This document shows positions 45,611-54,572 of a stretch of 64,000 nucleotides of DNA, piece after piece. The stretch is from an uncultured Paracoccaceae bacterium (GTDB lineage Bacteria; Pseudomonadota; Alphaproteobacteria; Rhodobacterales; Rhodobacteraceae), in NCBI GenBank assembly GCA_947499715.1, contig CANMPL010000001.1:186001-250000 (forward strand). Reading direction: 5' to 3'. A program made the position numbers and the translations under genes. The notes beneath the pieces are model-generated. The model saw nothing but the letters and a program-made list of their open reading frames with translations. It searched no databases and was not told the DNA's origin. How positions within the stretch are numbered: the first letter of the stretch is position 1; each line of letters opens with the position of its first letter.

Positions 45611-47544
45611 AGAAAGAATTCCGCGACACCTATAACCGCGAATTGGCGCTGCTCTACGAACGCTCTGCCGAATTCGCCAAAGATTACCCCGGCATCGCCG
45701 ACCGTCTGGGTGGTCTGGTGCGCGAAAACCTTGACCCCGCCATCGCAGGCCTCTTGGAAGGCACCGCCTTTATGGCCGCTCGTGTGCAGCTCAAGATCCA
45801 GGACGAATTCCGCACCTTTAGCACCGAACTTCTCAACCAGGTCTTCCCGGATGCGCTTGCACCCACGCCTTCTGTCATGCTGGTCCAGGGCAATCCGCCA
45901 TTTGACAACAAAGACCTCGTCGATGGCCTGCATTTTGACGCCGGTGCCTACCTTGATGCCCGCTTTGTCGACGCCGATCAGCGCGTCTCTTGTCGCTACC
46001 GGCTTTGCGCCCCGCTTTCGATCTGGCCGCTGACGGTCAGCAATGCCGTCTATCACGCCAGCCCCGCGCCCTTCCTCGCCGCCGGTGAATCAGAGGTCGC
46101 ACCCGGCACCAAAGGCGGCCTGCACCTGACGATCCACCGCCCCAATGCCGCAGGCAGCGACCAAGACGGCGGACCCTTGTCCGAAGTTGGCGCCGATACA
46201 TTGCCCGTCTACCTGATCGGTGACCTGCCCGATGCCGTGGCACTTTATGAACAGATCTTCTGCGATCTCAAACGCGCCAGCCTGCGCTACCTTGATAAAC
46301 ACGGCGACCCGGTCTTTGTCCGGCTTGACCCCCGGTCCATCGAACAGCTCGGCTTTGATGACAACGACCACCTCTTCCCGCGCAAAGGCAGCATGTTCGA
46401 AGGCTTCGCCCGCCTGCGCGAGGCTTTCGTCTTTCCGCGCAAAACCTTGGGCTTCCGCCTGACCGGCCTGCAATCCGCGCTGCGCAATATTTCCACGTCC
46501 GAGGTTCAGCTCCTCCTCGAATTTGGTCGCGCCAACCAAGGTCTCGCAGCCCGTATCGAAGCCACCGATTTCGCGCTGAACGCTGCCCCCGCCGTCAACC
46601 TGTTCGAAGAACCCGCCAGCCAGATCCGCATGGACGGCAAGCGCACCGAATACGTCGTCACCCCGGACAGCAGCCCGCTAACCCACTACGAAATCCACGA
46701 GGTCACCGCCGTCAGCGCCTATTACGCTGATCTTGCGTCCAAGGTGCCCGTGCATCCGCTTTATGCCGTCCCGCAAGGCATCGGCAAACCGCGCCAGGCG
46801 CTCTATTTCACAACCCGCACCCGCCAGCGCCGCCCCACCGCCAAGGAACGCCGCTTTGGCGCGACCCAACGCTACCGGGGCACGGAAACCTTTATCTCGC
46901 TTTACGAGCCACCCGAAACCGGGGCGCAGGGACAGGCCCAGCGCTTGCAGGTCCGCACCCTTTGTTCCAACCGGCACCTGCCGGAATACCTGCCGATCGC
47001 GCAGTCCAAAGACGACTTTCACATGTGCGATGATGTCTCTGTCTCGCTTGGCGTCGTGGCCGGGCCAACCCCGCCGCGCGCCGCCCTCACGGACATCGAA
47101 AAAAGCGCAGGCCACCGCAACACCGCAGGCGACAACTACTGGCGGCTCATCAGTTATCTGTCGCTGTCGCAGTTCACCCTTGATGGCAACGACGCGATCT
47201 CTGCCGCCGATAGCCTGCGCGAAATGCTTTCGCTTTTTGCCGACCTGTCCGACGCGGTGACAGAGGCGCAGCTTCAAGGCATAAAAGAGGTGCAGACCCG
47301 CCCCGTTGTCCGCTCTATCCTGCGCTCTGGCAGCTATCACGCCGCCCGCGGGGTCGAGGTCAAGATTACCTTTGACGAAAGCGCTTTTGAGGGCTCAGGC
47401 GTCATCCTTTTGGGCGCCGTGCTGGACCGGTTCTTGGCCGAATATGCCGCCGTCAACAGCTTTACCCAAACCATCATCGCCAGTCAGGAACGCGGTGATA
47501 TCACCACCTTCCCACCCCGCACCGGATCGGGGCCCTTGATATGA
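45607..47544 (+). CDS. tssF: T6SS baseplate protein TssF
   Basis: A 645-residue baseplate subunit. The start is GTG at 45607 (KKEFRDTYNRELALLYERSAEFAKDYPGIADRLGG), in a GTGA overlap with tssE. The N-terminal segment through LEGTAFMAARVQLKIQDEFRTFSTELLNQVFPDALAPTPS is strongly conserved. It pairs with TssG and TssK to form the wedge. Confidence 0.96.
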   Translation: MKKEFRDTYNRELALLYERSAEFAKDYPGIADRLGGLVRENLDPAIAGLLEGTAFMAARVQLKIQDEFRTFSTELLNQVFPDALAPTPSVMLVQGNPPFDNKDLVDGLHFDAGAYLDARFVDADQRVSCRYRLCAPLSIWPLTVSNAVYHASPAPFLAAGESEVAPGTKGGLHLTIHRPNAAGSDQDGGPLSEVGADTLPVYLIGDLPDAVALYEQIFCDLKRASLRYLDKHGDPVFVRLDPRSIEQLGFDDNDHLFPRKGSMFEGFARLREAFVFPRKTLGFRLTGLQSALRNISTSEVQLLLEFGRANQGLAARIEATDFALNAAPAVNLFEEPASQIRMDGKRTEYVVTPDSSPLTHYEIHEVTAVSAYYADLASKVPVHPLYAVPQGIGKPRQALYFTTRTRQRRPTAKERRFGATQRYRGTETFISLYEPPETGAQGQAQRLQVRTLCSNRHLPEYLPIAQSKDDFHMCDDVSVSLGVVAGPTPPRAALTDIEKSAGHRNTAGDNYWRLISYLSLSQFTLDGNDAISAADSLREMLSLFADLSDAVTEAQLQGIKEVQTRPVVRSILRSGSYHAARGVEVKITFDESAFEGSGVILLGAVLDRFLAEYAAVNSFTQTIIASQERGDITTFPPRTGSGPLI

Positions 47545-48542
47545 AAAAACCCGCCACCACCGACGCGCCAGAGCGCCCCGTTGATGGCCTTGGCTACCTG
47601 AACTTCCTGCGCGCGATTGAACAGCGCAGCACCGGCAAACCGCGTATCGGGTCCAATACCTCCCTGCGCCAAGAGGTGGTCAACATTGGGCAAGACCCGC
47701 TGATGGCCTTCCCGGTCAACGACTTCAACCGCCTGTTGGACGGCAAACGCAGCAACCCCGAGGTGCGCAACAACATCATCGGCTTCTTTGGCTCCAACGG
47801 CGCGCTGCCCTTGGACATCACAGAAGAGGTCTACCGCTGGGCACAATCGGGCGACATGGCCTTTGTCCGTTTCACCGATATCTTCGCGACCCGCTTTCAG
47901 CAGCTGTTTTTCCGCGCGTGGTCCGACAGCCGGGCAATCACACAGTTTGACCACCCCGAACAAGACCGCTTTGCGTCCTACGTAGGCGCAGTTCTGGGCA
48001 TCGGCACACCCGCCTTCCAAGGCCGCGACAGCCTTGATGACCTGAACAAACTGGCCCTCGCGCCGCTTGCACTTGGCCGGGTCAAAAGCCCGCGCAAATT
48101 GCAGCAGATGCTGGAAAAGGACCTGTCCGCCGATATCCACGTCGAAGAACACGTCCCTGTCTGGATCGCATTCGAAGATGACGCCCGCAATGCCCTTGGC
48201 ATGGCCGGTTCCTCGCTGGGGCGTGACATGTATCTGGGCGCCCGCGTGCAATCGGTCGAGGAAAAGATCGTCCTGCATATCCACACCGAAACACTCGCCG
48301 AATATCGCGCCTTTCTGCCCGGCGGCACCAGCCACGCCCGCCTGCATGACATCGTCAACTGGTATCTGGGTGCCGCCTACGAGGTGAACGTCTCGCTCAC
48401 CCTGCCCGCCGATCAGGTGCAGCCCGCAACAATCGGTGAAAGCGCGGAACTTGGCTGGATGGCCGTCATACCGCAGCGCGTGCCACCACCCGCAAACACA
48501 CCCGTTCAAGGGGCCACATATGCCTTGACGGAAGTCGCATAA
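47541..48542 (+). CDS. tssG: T6SS baseplate protein TssG
   Basis: A 333-residue partner of TssF. The ATG overlaps the tssF stop by 4 bases. Conserved text: LNFLRAIEQRSTGKPRIGSNTSLRQEVVNIGQDPLMAFP, GFFGSNGALPLDITEEV, FRAWSDSRAI and the C-terminal GTSHARLHDIVNWYLGAAYEVNVSLTL. A long antisense open frame over this gene is a codon-bias shadow. Confidence 0.96.
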   Translation: MKKPATTDAPERPVDGLGYLNFLRAIEQRSTGKPRIGSNTSLRQEVVNIGQDPLMAFPVNDFNRLLDGKRSNPEVRNNIIGFFGSNGALPLDITEEVYRWAQSGDMAFVRFTDIFATRFQQLFFRAWSDSRAITQFDHPEQDRFASYVGAVLGIGTPAFQGRDSLDDLNKLALAPLALGRVKSPRKLQQMLEKDLSADIHVEEHVPVWIAFEDDARNALGMAGSSLGRDMYLGARVQSVEEKIVLHIHTETLAEYRAFLPGGTSHARLHDIVNWYLGAAYEVNVSLTLPADQVQPATIGESAELGWMAVIPQRVPPPANTPVQGATYALTEVA

Positions 48543-48580
48543 CACTTTGATAATATATAAAATTTCCAAGGGGACGGAAA

Positions 48581-51361
48581 ATGGCTGAGATCAATATCGA
48601 AAAATATGCCGGTAAAATGAACCGCGCAGGCTACGACGCATTCCTCAAGGCGATGCGCCACGCCCGGTCCGAAAAGAACCGCAATATCGAAGTCGTCCAC
48701 TGGCTGTTTCACGTCGTCGCCAACAAAAACTGCGACGTCTCCGTCACACTCAACGCGCTCAGCCTTGACCGTGGTGTTGTGTTGAAAGAACTCGACGGCG
48801 CCATGTCCCGTCTGGACAAAAACGTCACCGAAAGTCCGGGCATTTCCGAAAACCTGTCGTCCACGCTGAACCACGCATGGACCTACGCGACCCTGTTCTT
48901 CGGAGAGGCGCAGATCAGGACCGGCCACGTCCTCTTGGCGATGCTCAACGACAAAAACCTCGCCCGCGAGGTCAGTCGCCTGTCCCCCATTCTGGGCGGG
49001 ATCTCCGTTGACCAGCTCGGCAAAGAAAGCCGCAGCCTGTGGAAGGAAAGCGAAGAAGAAGACATGCGCCCCATGGACGGCTCCGGCCTGTCCTCAGGTG
49101 GTGGCGAAGGGGCCGCCGGTGATCCTACGGCCTCTGCCTCAACCGCGCTTGGCCGCTTTTGCAAAGACATGACCGCCGCTGCGGGTGACACCGACAAGAT
49201 CGTGGGCCGCGATGACGAAATCCGCCAGATCGTCGATGTGTTGCTCCGCCGCCGTCAAAACAACCCAATCCTGACAGGCGAGGCCGGGGTCGGCAAAACC
49301 GCCGTCGTCGAAGGGTTTGCTCAGCGCCTCGCCGCCGGTGACGTCCCACCCAAGCTCAAAGGCACCAAGCTTTATGAGATGGACATCCAGGCGATGCAGG
49401 CCGGGGCCTCCATGAAGGGTGAATTCGAACAACGCCTGAAATCCCTCATCGACGAGGTGCAATCCTCCCCCATCCCGATCATCCTATTCATTGATGAGGC
49501 GCACACCCTGATCGGCGCAGGCGGCGCACAAGGCACCGGCGATGCCGCCAACCTGCTCAAACCCGCCCTCGCCCGTGGCACCCTGCGCACCATTGGTGCC
49601 ACCACGCAAAGCGAATACGCCAAGTATTTCGAAAAAGACCCCGCCCTGACCCGCCGCTTCCAGCCGGTGCAAGTTGACGAGCCCGATGTCGACCGCTGCT
49701 GCTACATGCTCCGCGGCATCCTCGACCCCATGGAAGCGCACCACAAGGTCCGCATCAGTGACGAGGCCATCGTCGCTGCCGTCAGCCTCTCGCACCGCTA
49801 TATCCCCGCGCGGCAACTGCCCGATAAGGCCGTCAGCCTGCTCGATACCGCCTGCGCCCGCGTTGCCGTCTCGCAATCGACCATCCCCGCGCGCATCGCC
49901 GACTTGAAAGAGGCCATCGTGTCATTGGACGTCGAAATGTCTTCCAAGACCGCGCAAAAGGACCTTGGCGAAGAGAACGAAGAACGTCTGGCAGAGGCCG
50001 CTTTGGAAAAGGCCGCCAAGGAAACCGAACTCGCTGAATATGAAGAGAAATACGCCGCCGAAAAGATCATCGTCGACCGTATCCTCGCCCTGCGCGCCGC
50101 TCTGATAGAGGCCGAAGGCGGCACCGATGAGATGGAAGAGGAAGAATCCCATCAGCCGGTCCAGCCGACAGACACAGAAGCAGACGCACCCGCCGAGGAC
50201 ACAGCGGAGGGCGAAAACGCCCCACCACCCCCAGCACCCGAGGTCAGTGAAAACATCCCCGCCGATCCCGACGCGATCCGCGCCGAAATGCTGGCCGAAA
50301 TGGCCAAGCTAGAGGCAGGCAACCCCGACGACCGCATGGTCTACAGCCACGTCGACGAACAGGCCGTCGCCTCCATCATCTCTGATTGGACCGGCATTCC
50401 CGCGGGCCGGATGATGGCCGATGAACTCGACCGCATCCTGAAACTCGCCGACCACCTCAAGGAACGCGTCGTGGGCCAAGACCACGGCCTCAAGATGATC
50501 GCCAAGCGGATCGAAACCAACCGCGCGGGCCTGTCGAACCCCAACAAACCCATCGGTGTCTTCATGCTCGCCGGCCCCTCTGGCGTCGGTAAGACCGAAA
50601 CCGCGATTGCCCTGGCAGAGGAACTTTACGGAGGTGAGCAAAACATCATCACCATCAACATGTCCGAGTTCCAGGAGGCGCACAGCGTCAGCCTCCTCAA
50701 AGGCGCGCCTCCGGGCTATGTCGGCTATGGCGAAGGCGGCCGCCTGACCGAAGCCGTGCGCCGCAAGCCCTACTCTGTTGTGCTGCTGGATGAGGTCGAA
50801 AAGGCCCACCCCGACATCCACGAGATGTTCTTTCAGGTCTTTGACAAGGGCATCATGGAAGACGGCTCTGGCCGCCCGATCAACTTCAAGAACTGCCTCA
50901 TCCTGCTGACATCCAACGTCGGCACCGACGTCATCATGGATGCCACCGATCAGGGCCGCAAAAACGATGAAATCGACTCCGAGGCGCTGGCCGAAACGCT
51001 CAAGCCCGCCACGCTTGACGTCTTTCCGCCCGCCCTGATGGGCCGCATCGTGACAATCCCCTACTTCCCGCTTTCGACAGAGGCGCTGCACGGTATCACC
51101 AACCTCAAGCTGAAGTCCGTCATCAAGCGCCTGAAAGAAGCACATGGCGCGCACATGACCTTTAACAAGGACGTGCTCGACCACATCGTTTCTCAGTGTC
51201 GCGACCCCGATTCAGGTGGCCGCATGATCGACAACATTATCACCAACTCCATCTTGCCGGATCTCTCGCGTCAGGTCCTTTCCAAGATGGTCGCCGGTGA
51301 AGAAATGCAAGCGGTCGAGGTCGTCCTCAAAGACGGCGAAATCGCTTACGAATTTAGTTAA
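48581..51361 (+). CDS. tssH: T6SS AAA+ ATPase ClpV (TssH)
   Basis: The hexameric unfoldase that disassembles the contracted TssBC sheath. 926 residues: Clp_N domain (residues about 10-150), AAA1 with Walker A GEAGVGKTAVVEG and Walker B ILFIDEAHTLIGAGG, a middle coiled coil, an unusual acidic/Pro-rich insertion (about residues 520-570), then AAA2 with GPSGVGKTETAIAL and VVLLDEVEKAHPD, and the Clp C-terminal domain. The start has AGGGGACGG upstream. Its stop is 10 bases before the putative effector gene. Confidence 0.97.
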   Translation: MAEINIEKYAGKMNRAGYDAFLKAMRHARSEKNRNIEVVHWLFHVVANKNCDVSVTLNALSLDRGVVLKELDGAMSRLDKNVTESPGISENLSSTLNHAWTYATLFFGEAQIRTGHVLLAMLNDKNLAREVSRLSPILGGISVDQLGKESRSLWKESEEEDMRPMDGSGLSSGGGEGAAGDPTASASTALGRFCKDMTAAAGDTDKIVGRDDEIRQIVDVLLRRRQNNPILTGEAGVGKTAVVEGFAQRLAAGDVPPKLKGTKLYEMDIQAMQAGASMKGEFEQRLKSLIDEVQSSPIPIILFIDEAHTLIGAGGAQGTGDAANLLKPALARGTLRTIGATTQSEYAKYFEKDPALTRRFQPVQVDEPDVDRCCYMLRGILDPMEAHHKVRISDEAIVAAVSLSHRYIPARQLPDKAVSLLDTACARVAVSQSTIPARIADLKEAIVSLDVEMSSKTAQKDLGEENEERLAEAALEKAAKETELAEYEEKYAAEKIIVDRILALRAALIEAEGGTDEMEEEESHQPVQPTDTEADAPAEDTAEGENAPPPPAPEVSENIPADPDAIRAEMLAEMAKLEAGNPDDRMVYSHVDEQAVASIISDWTGIPAGRMMADELDRILKLADHLKERVVGQDHGLKMIAKRIETNRAGLSNPNKPIGVFMLAGPSGVGKTETAIALAEELYGGEQNIITINMSEFQEAHSVSLLKGAPPGYVGYGEGGRLTEAVRRKPYSVVLLDEVEKAHPDIHEMFFQVFDKGIMEDGSGRPINFKNCLILLTSNVGTDVIMDATDQGRKNDEIDSEALAETLKPATLDVFPPALMGRIVTIPYFPLSTEALHGITNLKLKSVIKRLKEAHGAHMTFNKDVLDHIVSQCRDPDSGGRMIDNIITNSILPDLSRQVLSKMVAGEEMQAVEVVLKDGEIAYEFS

Positions 51362-51371
51362 AGGGTTGTAA

Positions 51372-52178
51372 ATGGACATTTATTTCGGAATTGACGGCAC
51401 TGGGCCGGACGACAATGACACCTATGAGACGGATTTTCGGTCCAGTCACGTCAGGCAGCTATACGAACAATGGCACACCCCGATCGCCGGATATCTACGC
51501 GGCCCCCGCTGGCATGGGTCCGGGACACCGGCCAAGGCCAAACAAGGACTGGAGTGGGTCGCAGAGCAATGGAACAAACAGCAAAAGCTCGCAAAGGTGC
51601 GCTCTGCGCTGTCCGCCAAACCGACCCGGATCTTCCTCAGCGGCTACAGCCGTGGCGGGGCCGCCGTGATCGAGCTGGCCTACGAGCTGAACAAAAAAGG
51701 CATCCCCGTGCATTGCATGATGCTTTTTGATGCCGTTGACCGCTCGCCCTTGGAAAACTGCGACACGATCTCCAAGAACGTGAAAATGGTTTACCACGCC
51801 CTGCGCGATCCTCGGGCGGGTTCTCGCGAAAGCTTTGGCAATTGCGGCTTGCAGCACCCGTCCAAGGGCCTGCCGGTGTTCCGCAAATTTATGTGCACCC
51901 ACGGCGGTGTCGGCGGCTGTCCTTGGGACAAGAACGGCAAATCCGGCAAGATCGAAGAGATGTCGATGAAGGCAAAAATTGCCGCCGTTGCCGCGATGGG
52001 CAAACCTTTGGCAGATAAACACGACTTTACCAACGTCACCGCTGCGCAGGACAAGGCTGGCGCGCTGGCAAGCTGGGCCTGGATGCAATCCAATCTCAGT
52101 GTGGCCCGTGCCACCGGTCTGGACGCGCGTACTGGCACAATCGGGGATTTCAACCTGCTGCCGCCAAATCTGGCCTAA
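51372..52178 (+). CDS. Putative T6SS lipase effector, DUF2235/Tle-like alpha/beta hydrolase
   Basis: 268 residues, cytoplasmic by sequence (no signal peptide), as expected for T6SS cargo. The serine nucleophile motif is GYSRGG (Ser93), followed by LFDAVDRS (Asp120 or 123) and FMCTHGGVGGC (His177), a spacing close to DUF2235/Tle1-type phospholipases (GxSRG, later H-x-DVGG). It has no MIX, PAAR or DUF4150 motif. It immediately follows clpV by 10 bases, so it is in the T6SS operon. No candidate immunity gene adjoins; the next gene is convergent. Alternatives: a housekeeping hydrolase or a T6SS accessory protein. Lipid specificity is unknown. Confidence 0.7.
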   Translation: MDIYFGIDGTGPDDNDTYETDFRSSHVRQLYEQWHTPIAGYLRGPRWHGSGTPAKAKQGLEWVAEQWNKQQKLAKVRSALSAKPTRIFLSGYSRGGAAVIELAYELNKKGIPVHCMMLFDAVDRSPLENCDTISKNVKMVYHALRDPRAGSRESFGNCGLQHPSKGLPVFRKFMCTHGGVGGCPWDKNGKSGKIEEMSMKAKIAAVAAMGKPLADKHDFTNVTAAQDKAGALASWAWMQSNLSVARATGLDARTGTIGDFNLLPPNLA

Positions 52179-52198
52179 GCCGGATCGACCCAAAAACA

Positions 52199-52229
52199 CA
52201 AAGGCCCCTGTTTGCCACCGGGGCCTTTG
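52199..52229. terminator. Bidirectional terminator after the T6SS operon
   Basis: CAAAGGCCCC (52199-52208) and GGGGCCTTTG (52220-52229) form a perfect 10-base stem with an 11-base loop in the gap between two convergent genes. An A run on one side (52192-52196) gives the T-rich tail for the leftward transcript. Confidence 0.85.
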
Positions 52230-52235
52230 CTTGTC

Positions 52236-54563
52236 TTATCCCGCCTCTTCCAACACCTGATCGATGACCTCTTTGTAGGCCTTCATTTCTGCCGTCATCA
52301 CCGGCCTTGGCGCCGCCACCGCCACGGCCGGGGCTGATCCCGCGCCGCGCATCTTGCGATCCGCCCAGGCCTTCAGGTCCGCCACGGTATAATTGCGCAG
52401 GAACGGGTTGGCATTGACCACACCCGATCCCATGACTGACAAAATCGTCTCACTATCGCCGCGTGACAGCACCGTATTGGCCCCACCCGGCCCAAGGAAG
52501 TGCGCCAGATACAACCGACCGGGAGAGATGCTATGCCCCCGTCCCGACAGATACCGCTCATTCTCGCGGGCCAGATTTGTCACCATCTCGCGGCTCAATG
52601 TCGGGTCAGTCCGTAGCGCCAACTGCTCCGCCCGGCTCATGGTGCGGGCCAGATCCGGGCGATAATCCCGCATCATCCGCAACCACGTGCTCTCGATGAA
52701 CTGTCCCAGACCCGTCGCCGTCGACAGCGGGTTCTTGGCATTGGCATTGCCCGCACTTTCGACCCGGATGATCTGGTTCACCAGGGCCTCAACCGCGCCA
52801 GACGCCGCCCCGCCACCAGACGCCACAACCGTGCCGCCTTGCGGATTGACGGTGAAAGGATCAACCGGCGTGCCATTCTGGCGAAACTCAAAGTGCAAAT
52901 GCGGGCCCGTGGATCGCCCCGTGGTACCAACATAGCCAATCACCTCGCCCTGCTGCACCGCACGACCCGCGCGCATCCCTTCGCCAAAGCGGCTCATGTG
53001 GGCATAGCGTGACTGCAAACCGCCCGCATGGTCGATATAGATCACATTGCCATAGCCGCCGCCGTCCCCCACAACGGCCAGCGTCCCCGCAAGGGCCGCG
53101 ACAATCGGCGTGCCCGTTGGCGCCGCCCAATCAACCCCGCCATGCAAGCGCACGGTCTTCAGGATTGGGTGGTGCCTTGGCCCGAACTTGCTCGTCAGCG
53201 TGCCTTGCACCGGCGTCGTGAACCCACCCTGTGACGCAGCCCCCGCGCGGCCACGGTCGCTAAAGCAACTGAACTTGCCCTCGTCGTCGGCGCTTACATA
53301 ACAAGGCATATTGCCAGATGGCCCTTCGATCCCGGCAAACAGGATCTGCCCCGGCCCACTGCCCGCCGGGCCGGGGGCAGGGGCATAAAGCACCGTCACC
53401 TCGTCGCCGGGGGCGGCGAAAGCATCCAGATCGTAGGACTGCGACATCATCACGATCATCTCGCCCACCAGCGTTGTCGGCACGCCTTTGCGGATCACCG
53501 CGCTATAGACCGCATCCAACAGGCGATAGTCCTGCTGCGGGGCGGCCAGATTTGCCGTAGGCGACGACAGGGCATAAAGGTCAACATCGACCCACGGATC
53601 GGCCGCCAGCTCAAAGCCCAGCGACCCGCGCCGCGCGGTGGAGTTGATGTAGCCCTGTGGCCCGTAAAGCGACAATTGCAAGGGCGCCAAGACGCCGCCG
53701 TCCTTTCTTGCGCGGATCGCCACAATAGACCCCGGCGCCATCTTTGCCGCCTCGGGGATGATCACCGCGATCTGTTCGCCCCATGATTTCGCCGCATCAG
53801 GGGCAAAGCCGTTGGTGGCCAACACATCGGTGATGCTGCGCTCTGTCACCATCCGCACCACGATGTCTTCGTAAAGCTGCCTGCGCTGCGCTTCGGGTCG
53901 CACAAAGGACACGCTTGTGGTGTTCTCGATCCGCGTCTCCACGTAGGTCGCGGGTGATGCATCCTCATCCCCCAGCGCGGTTCCCCAACTGTCGTCACTG
54001 TCTGCGGCGACCACCACCACATCAAGATCCGCCTCGGGCACCGGCACCTCGACCGCAGCAATCGCGGGCGCATTCAAAGACGCAGACCTTTGCGCCTGAA
54101 AGAACGCAAAATCCTCGCGACTGGATGGCAGGGCCGTGATCAACTGCCGCTCTTGCACGATCAACGGCTCTCGCACCAGCGCCAGACGGTCAGCCCTCGG
54201 GTTGCCAATCCGGCGCGCATCCAGCGTCATCGGCCCGGCAAGGCTAAGGCTGTCCTGCGCGCCGCCAGATTCGAACCGCAGGATCATCGGGTCGCCTGCA
54301 ATATCCACAAACGGGGTCGCCGCCCGCACCGGTGCGGCCACCTCTTCGGTTTCGACCTGAACGAACTGTCCTTCTGCGGCGTCGGCCTCTGCAATCACCG
54401 GATCCGCGTCACTGCCGCTGAACAGCCAGACCACCCCAAACCCCAGCAAGACCACGACAACTGCACCACCTGCGATCGCCGCAACCCGCTGCATCCGCCT
54501 TTGGGCGCGGCGCTTTCTGGCCTTGGCCTGTGATTTCTGGAATGCGGGATCGACCTCGATCAT
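52236..54563 (-). CDS. Membrane-anchored bifunctional peptidoglycan hydrolase: M23 endopeptidase plus lytic-transglycosylase domain
   Basis: 775 residues. A basic N-terminus and one TM (VAAIAGGAVVVVLLGFGVVWLFSG) tether it to the inner membrane with a large periplasmic part. Residues about 447-575 are an M23/LytM domain with all zinc ligands: H474 and D478 in RLHGGVDW, HLHF (His555, His557). Residues about 591-690 resemble a lytic-transglycosylase/lysozyme-like fold (IIRVESAGNANAKNPLSTATGLGQFIESTW, Glu602 the likely acid). The N-terminal 400 residues include a LysM-/OapA-like region. It should cut both glycan and peptide bonds. Beside a T6SS it could open the wall for the TssJLM trunk, as MltE does elsewhere, rather than be secreted. 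Confidence 0.82.
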   Translation of the reverse strand: MIEVDPAFQKSQAKARKRRAQRRMQRVAAIAGGAVVVVLLGFGVVWLFSGSDADPVIAEADAAEGQFVQVETEEVAAPVRAATPFVDIAGDPMILRFESGGAQDSLSLAGPMTLDARRIGNPRADRLALVREPLIVQERQLITALPSSREDFAFFQAQRSASLNAPAIAAVEVPVPEADLDVVVVAADSDDSWGTALGDEDASPATYVETRIENTTSVSFVRPEAQRRQLYEDIVVRMVTERSITDVLATNGFAPDAAKSWGEQIAVIIPEAAKMAPGSIVAIRARKDGGVLAPLQLSLYGPQGYINSTARRGSLGFELAADPWVDVDLYALSSPTANLAAPQQDYRLLDAVYSAVIRKGVPTTLVGEMIVMMSQSYDLDAFAAPGDEVTVLYAPAPGPAGSGPGQILFAGIEGPSGNMPCYVSADDEGKFSCFSDRGRAGAASQGGFTTPVQGTLTSKFGPRHHPILKTVRLHGGVDWAAPTGTPIVAALAGTLAVVGDGGGYGNVIYIDHAGGLQSRYAHMSRFGEGMRAGRAVQQGEVIGYVGTTGRSTGPHLHFEFRQNGTPVDPFTVNPQGGTVVASGGGAASGAVEALVNQIIRVESAGNANAKNPLSTATGLGQFIESTWLRMMRDYRPDLARTMSRAEQLALRTDPTLSREMVTNLARENERYLSGRGHSISPGRLYLAHFLGPGGANTVLSRGDSETILSVMGSGVVNANPFLRNYTVADLKAWADRKMRGAGSAPAVAVAAPRPVMTAEMKAYKEVIDQVLEEAG

Positions 54564-54572
54564 CGCGGCATC

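Noticed and set aside
42229-46000. Contractile phage-tail or prophage origin of TssB/C/E/Hcp-like genes
   Set aside because: The set includes TagH, TssA, TssF, TssG and ClpV and no capsid, integrase or tail-fibre genes; this is a T6SS.
47484-48569. 361-codon open frame antisense to tssG
   Set aside because: tssG is coupled to tssF by ATGA and conserved; the antisense frame has no start context or family features.
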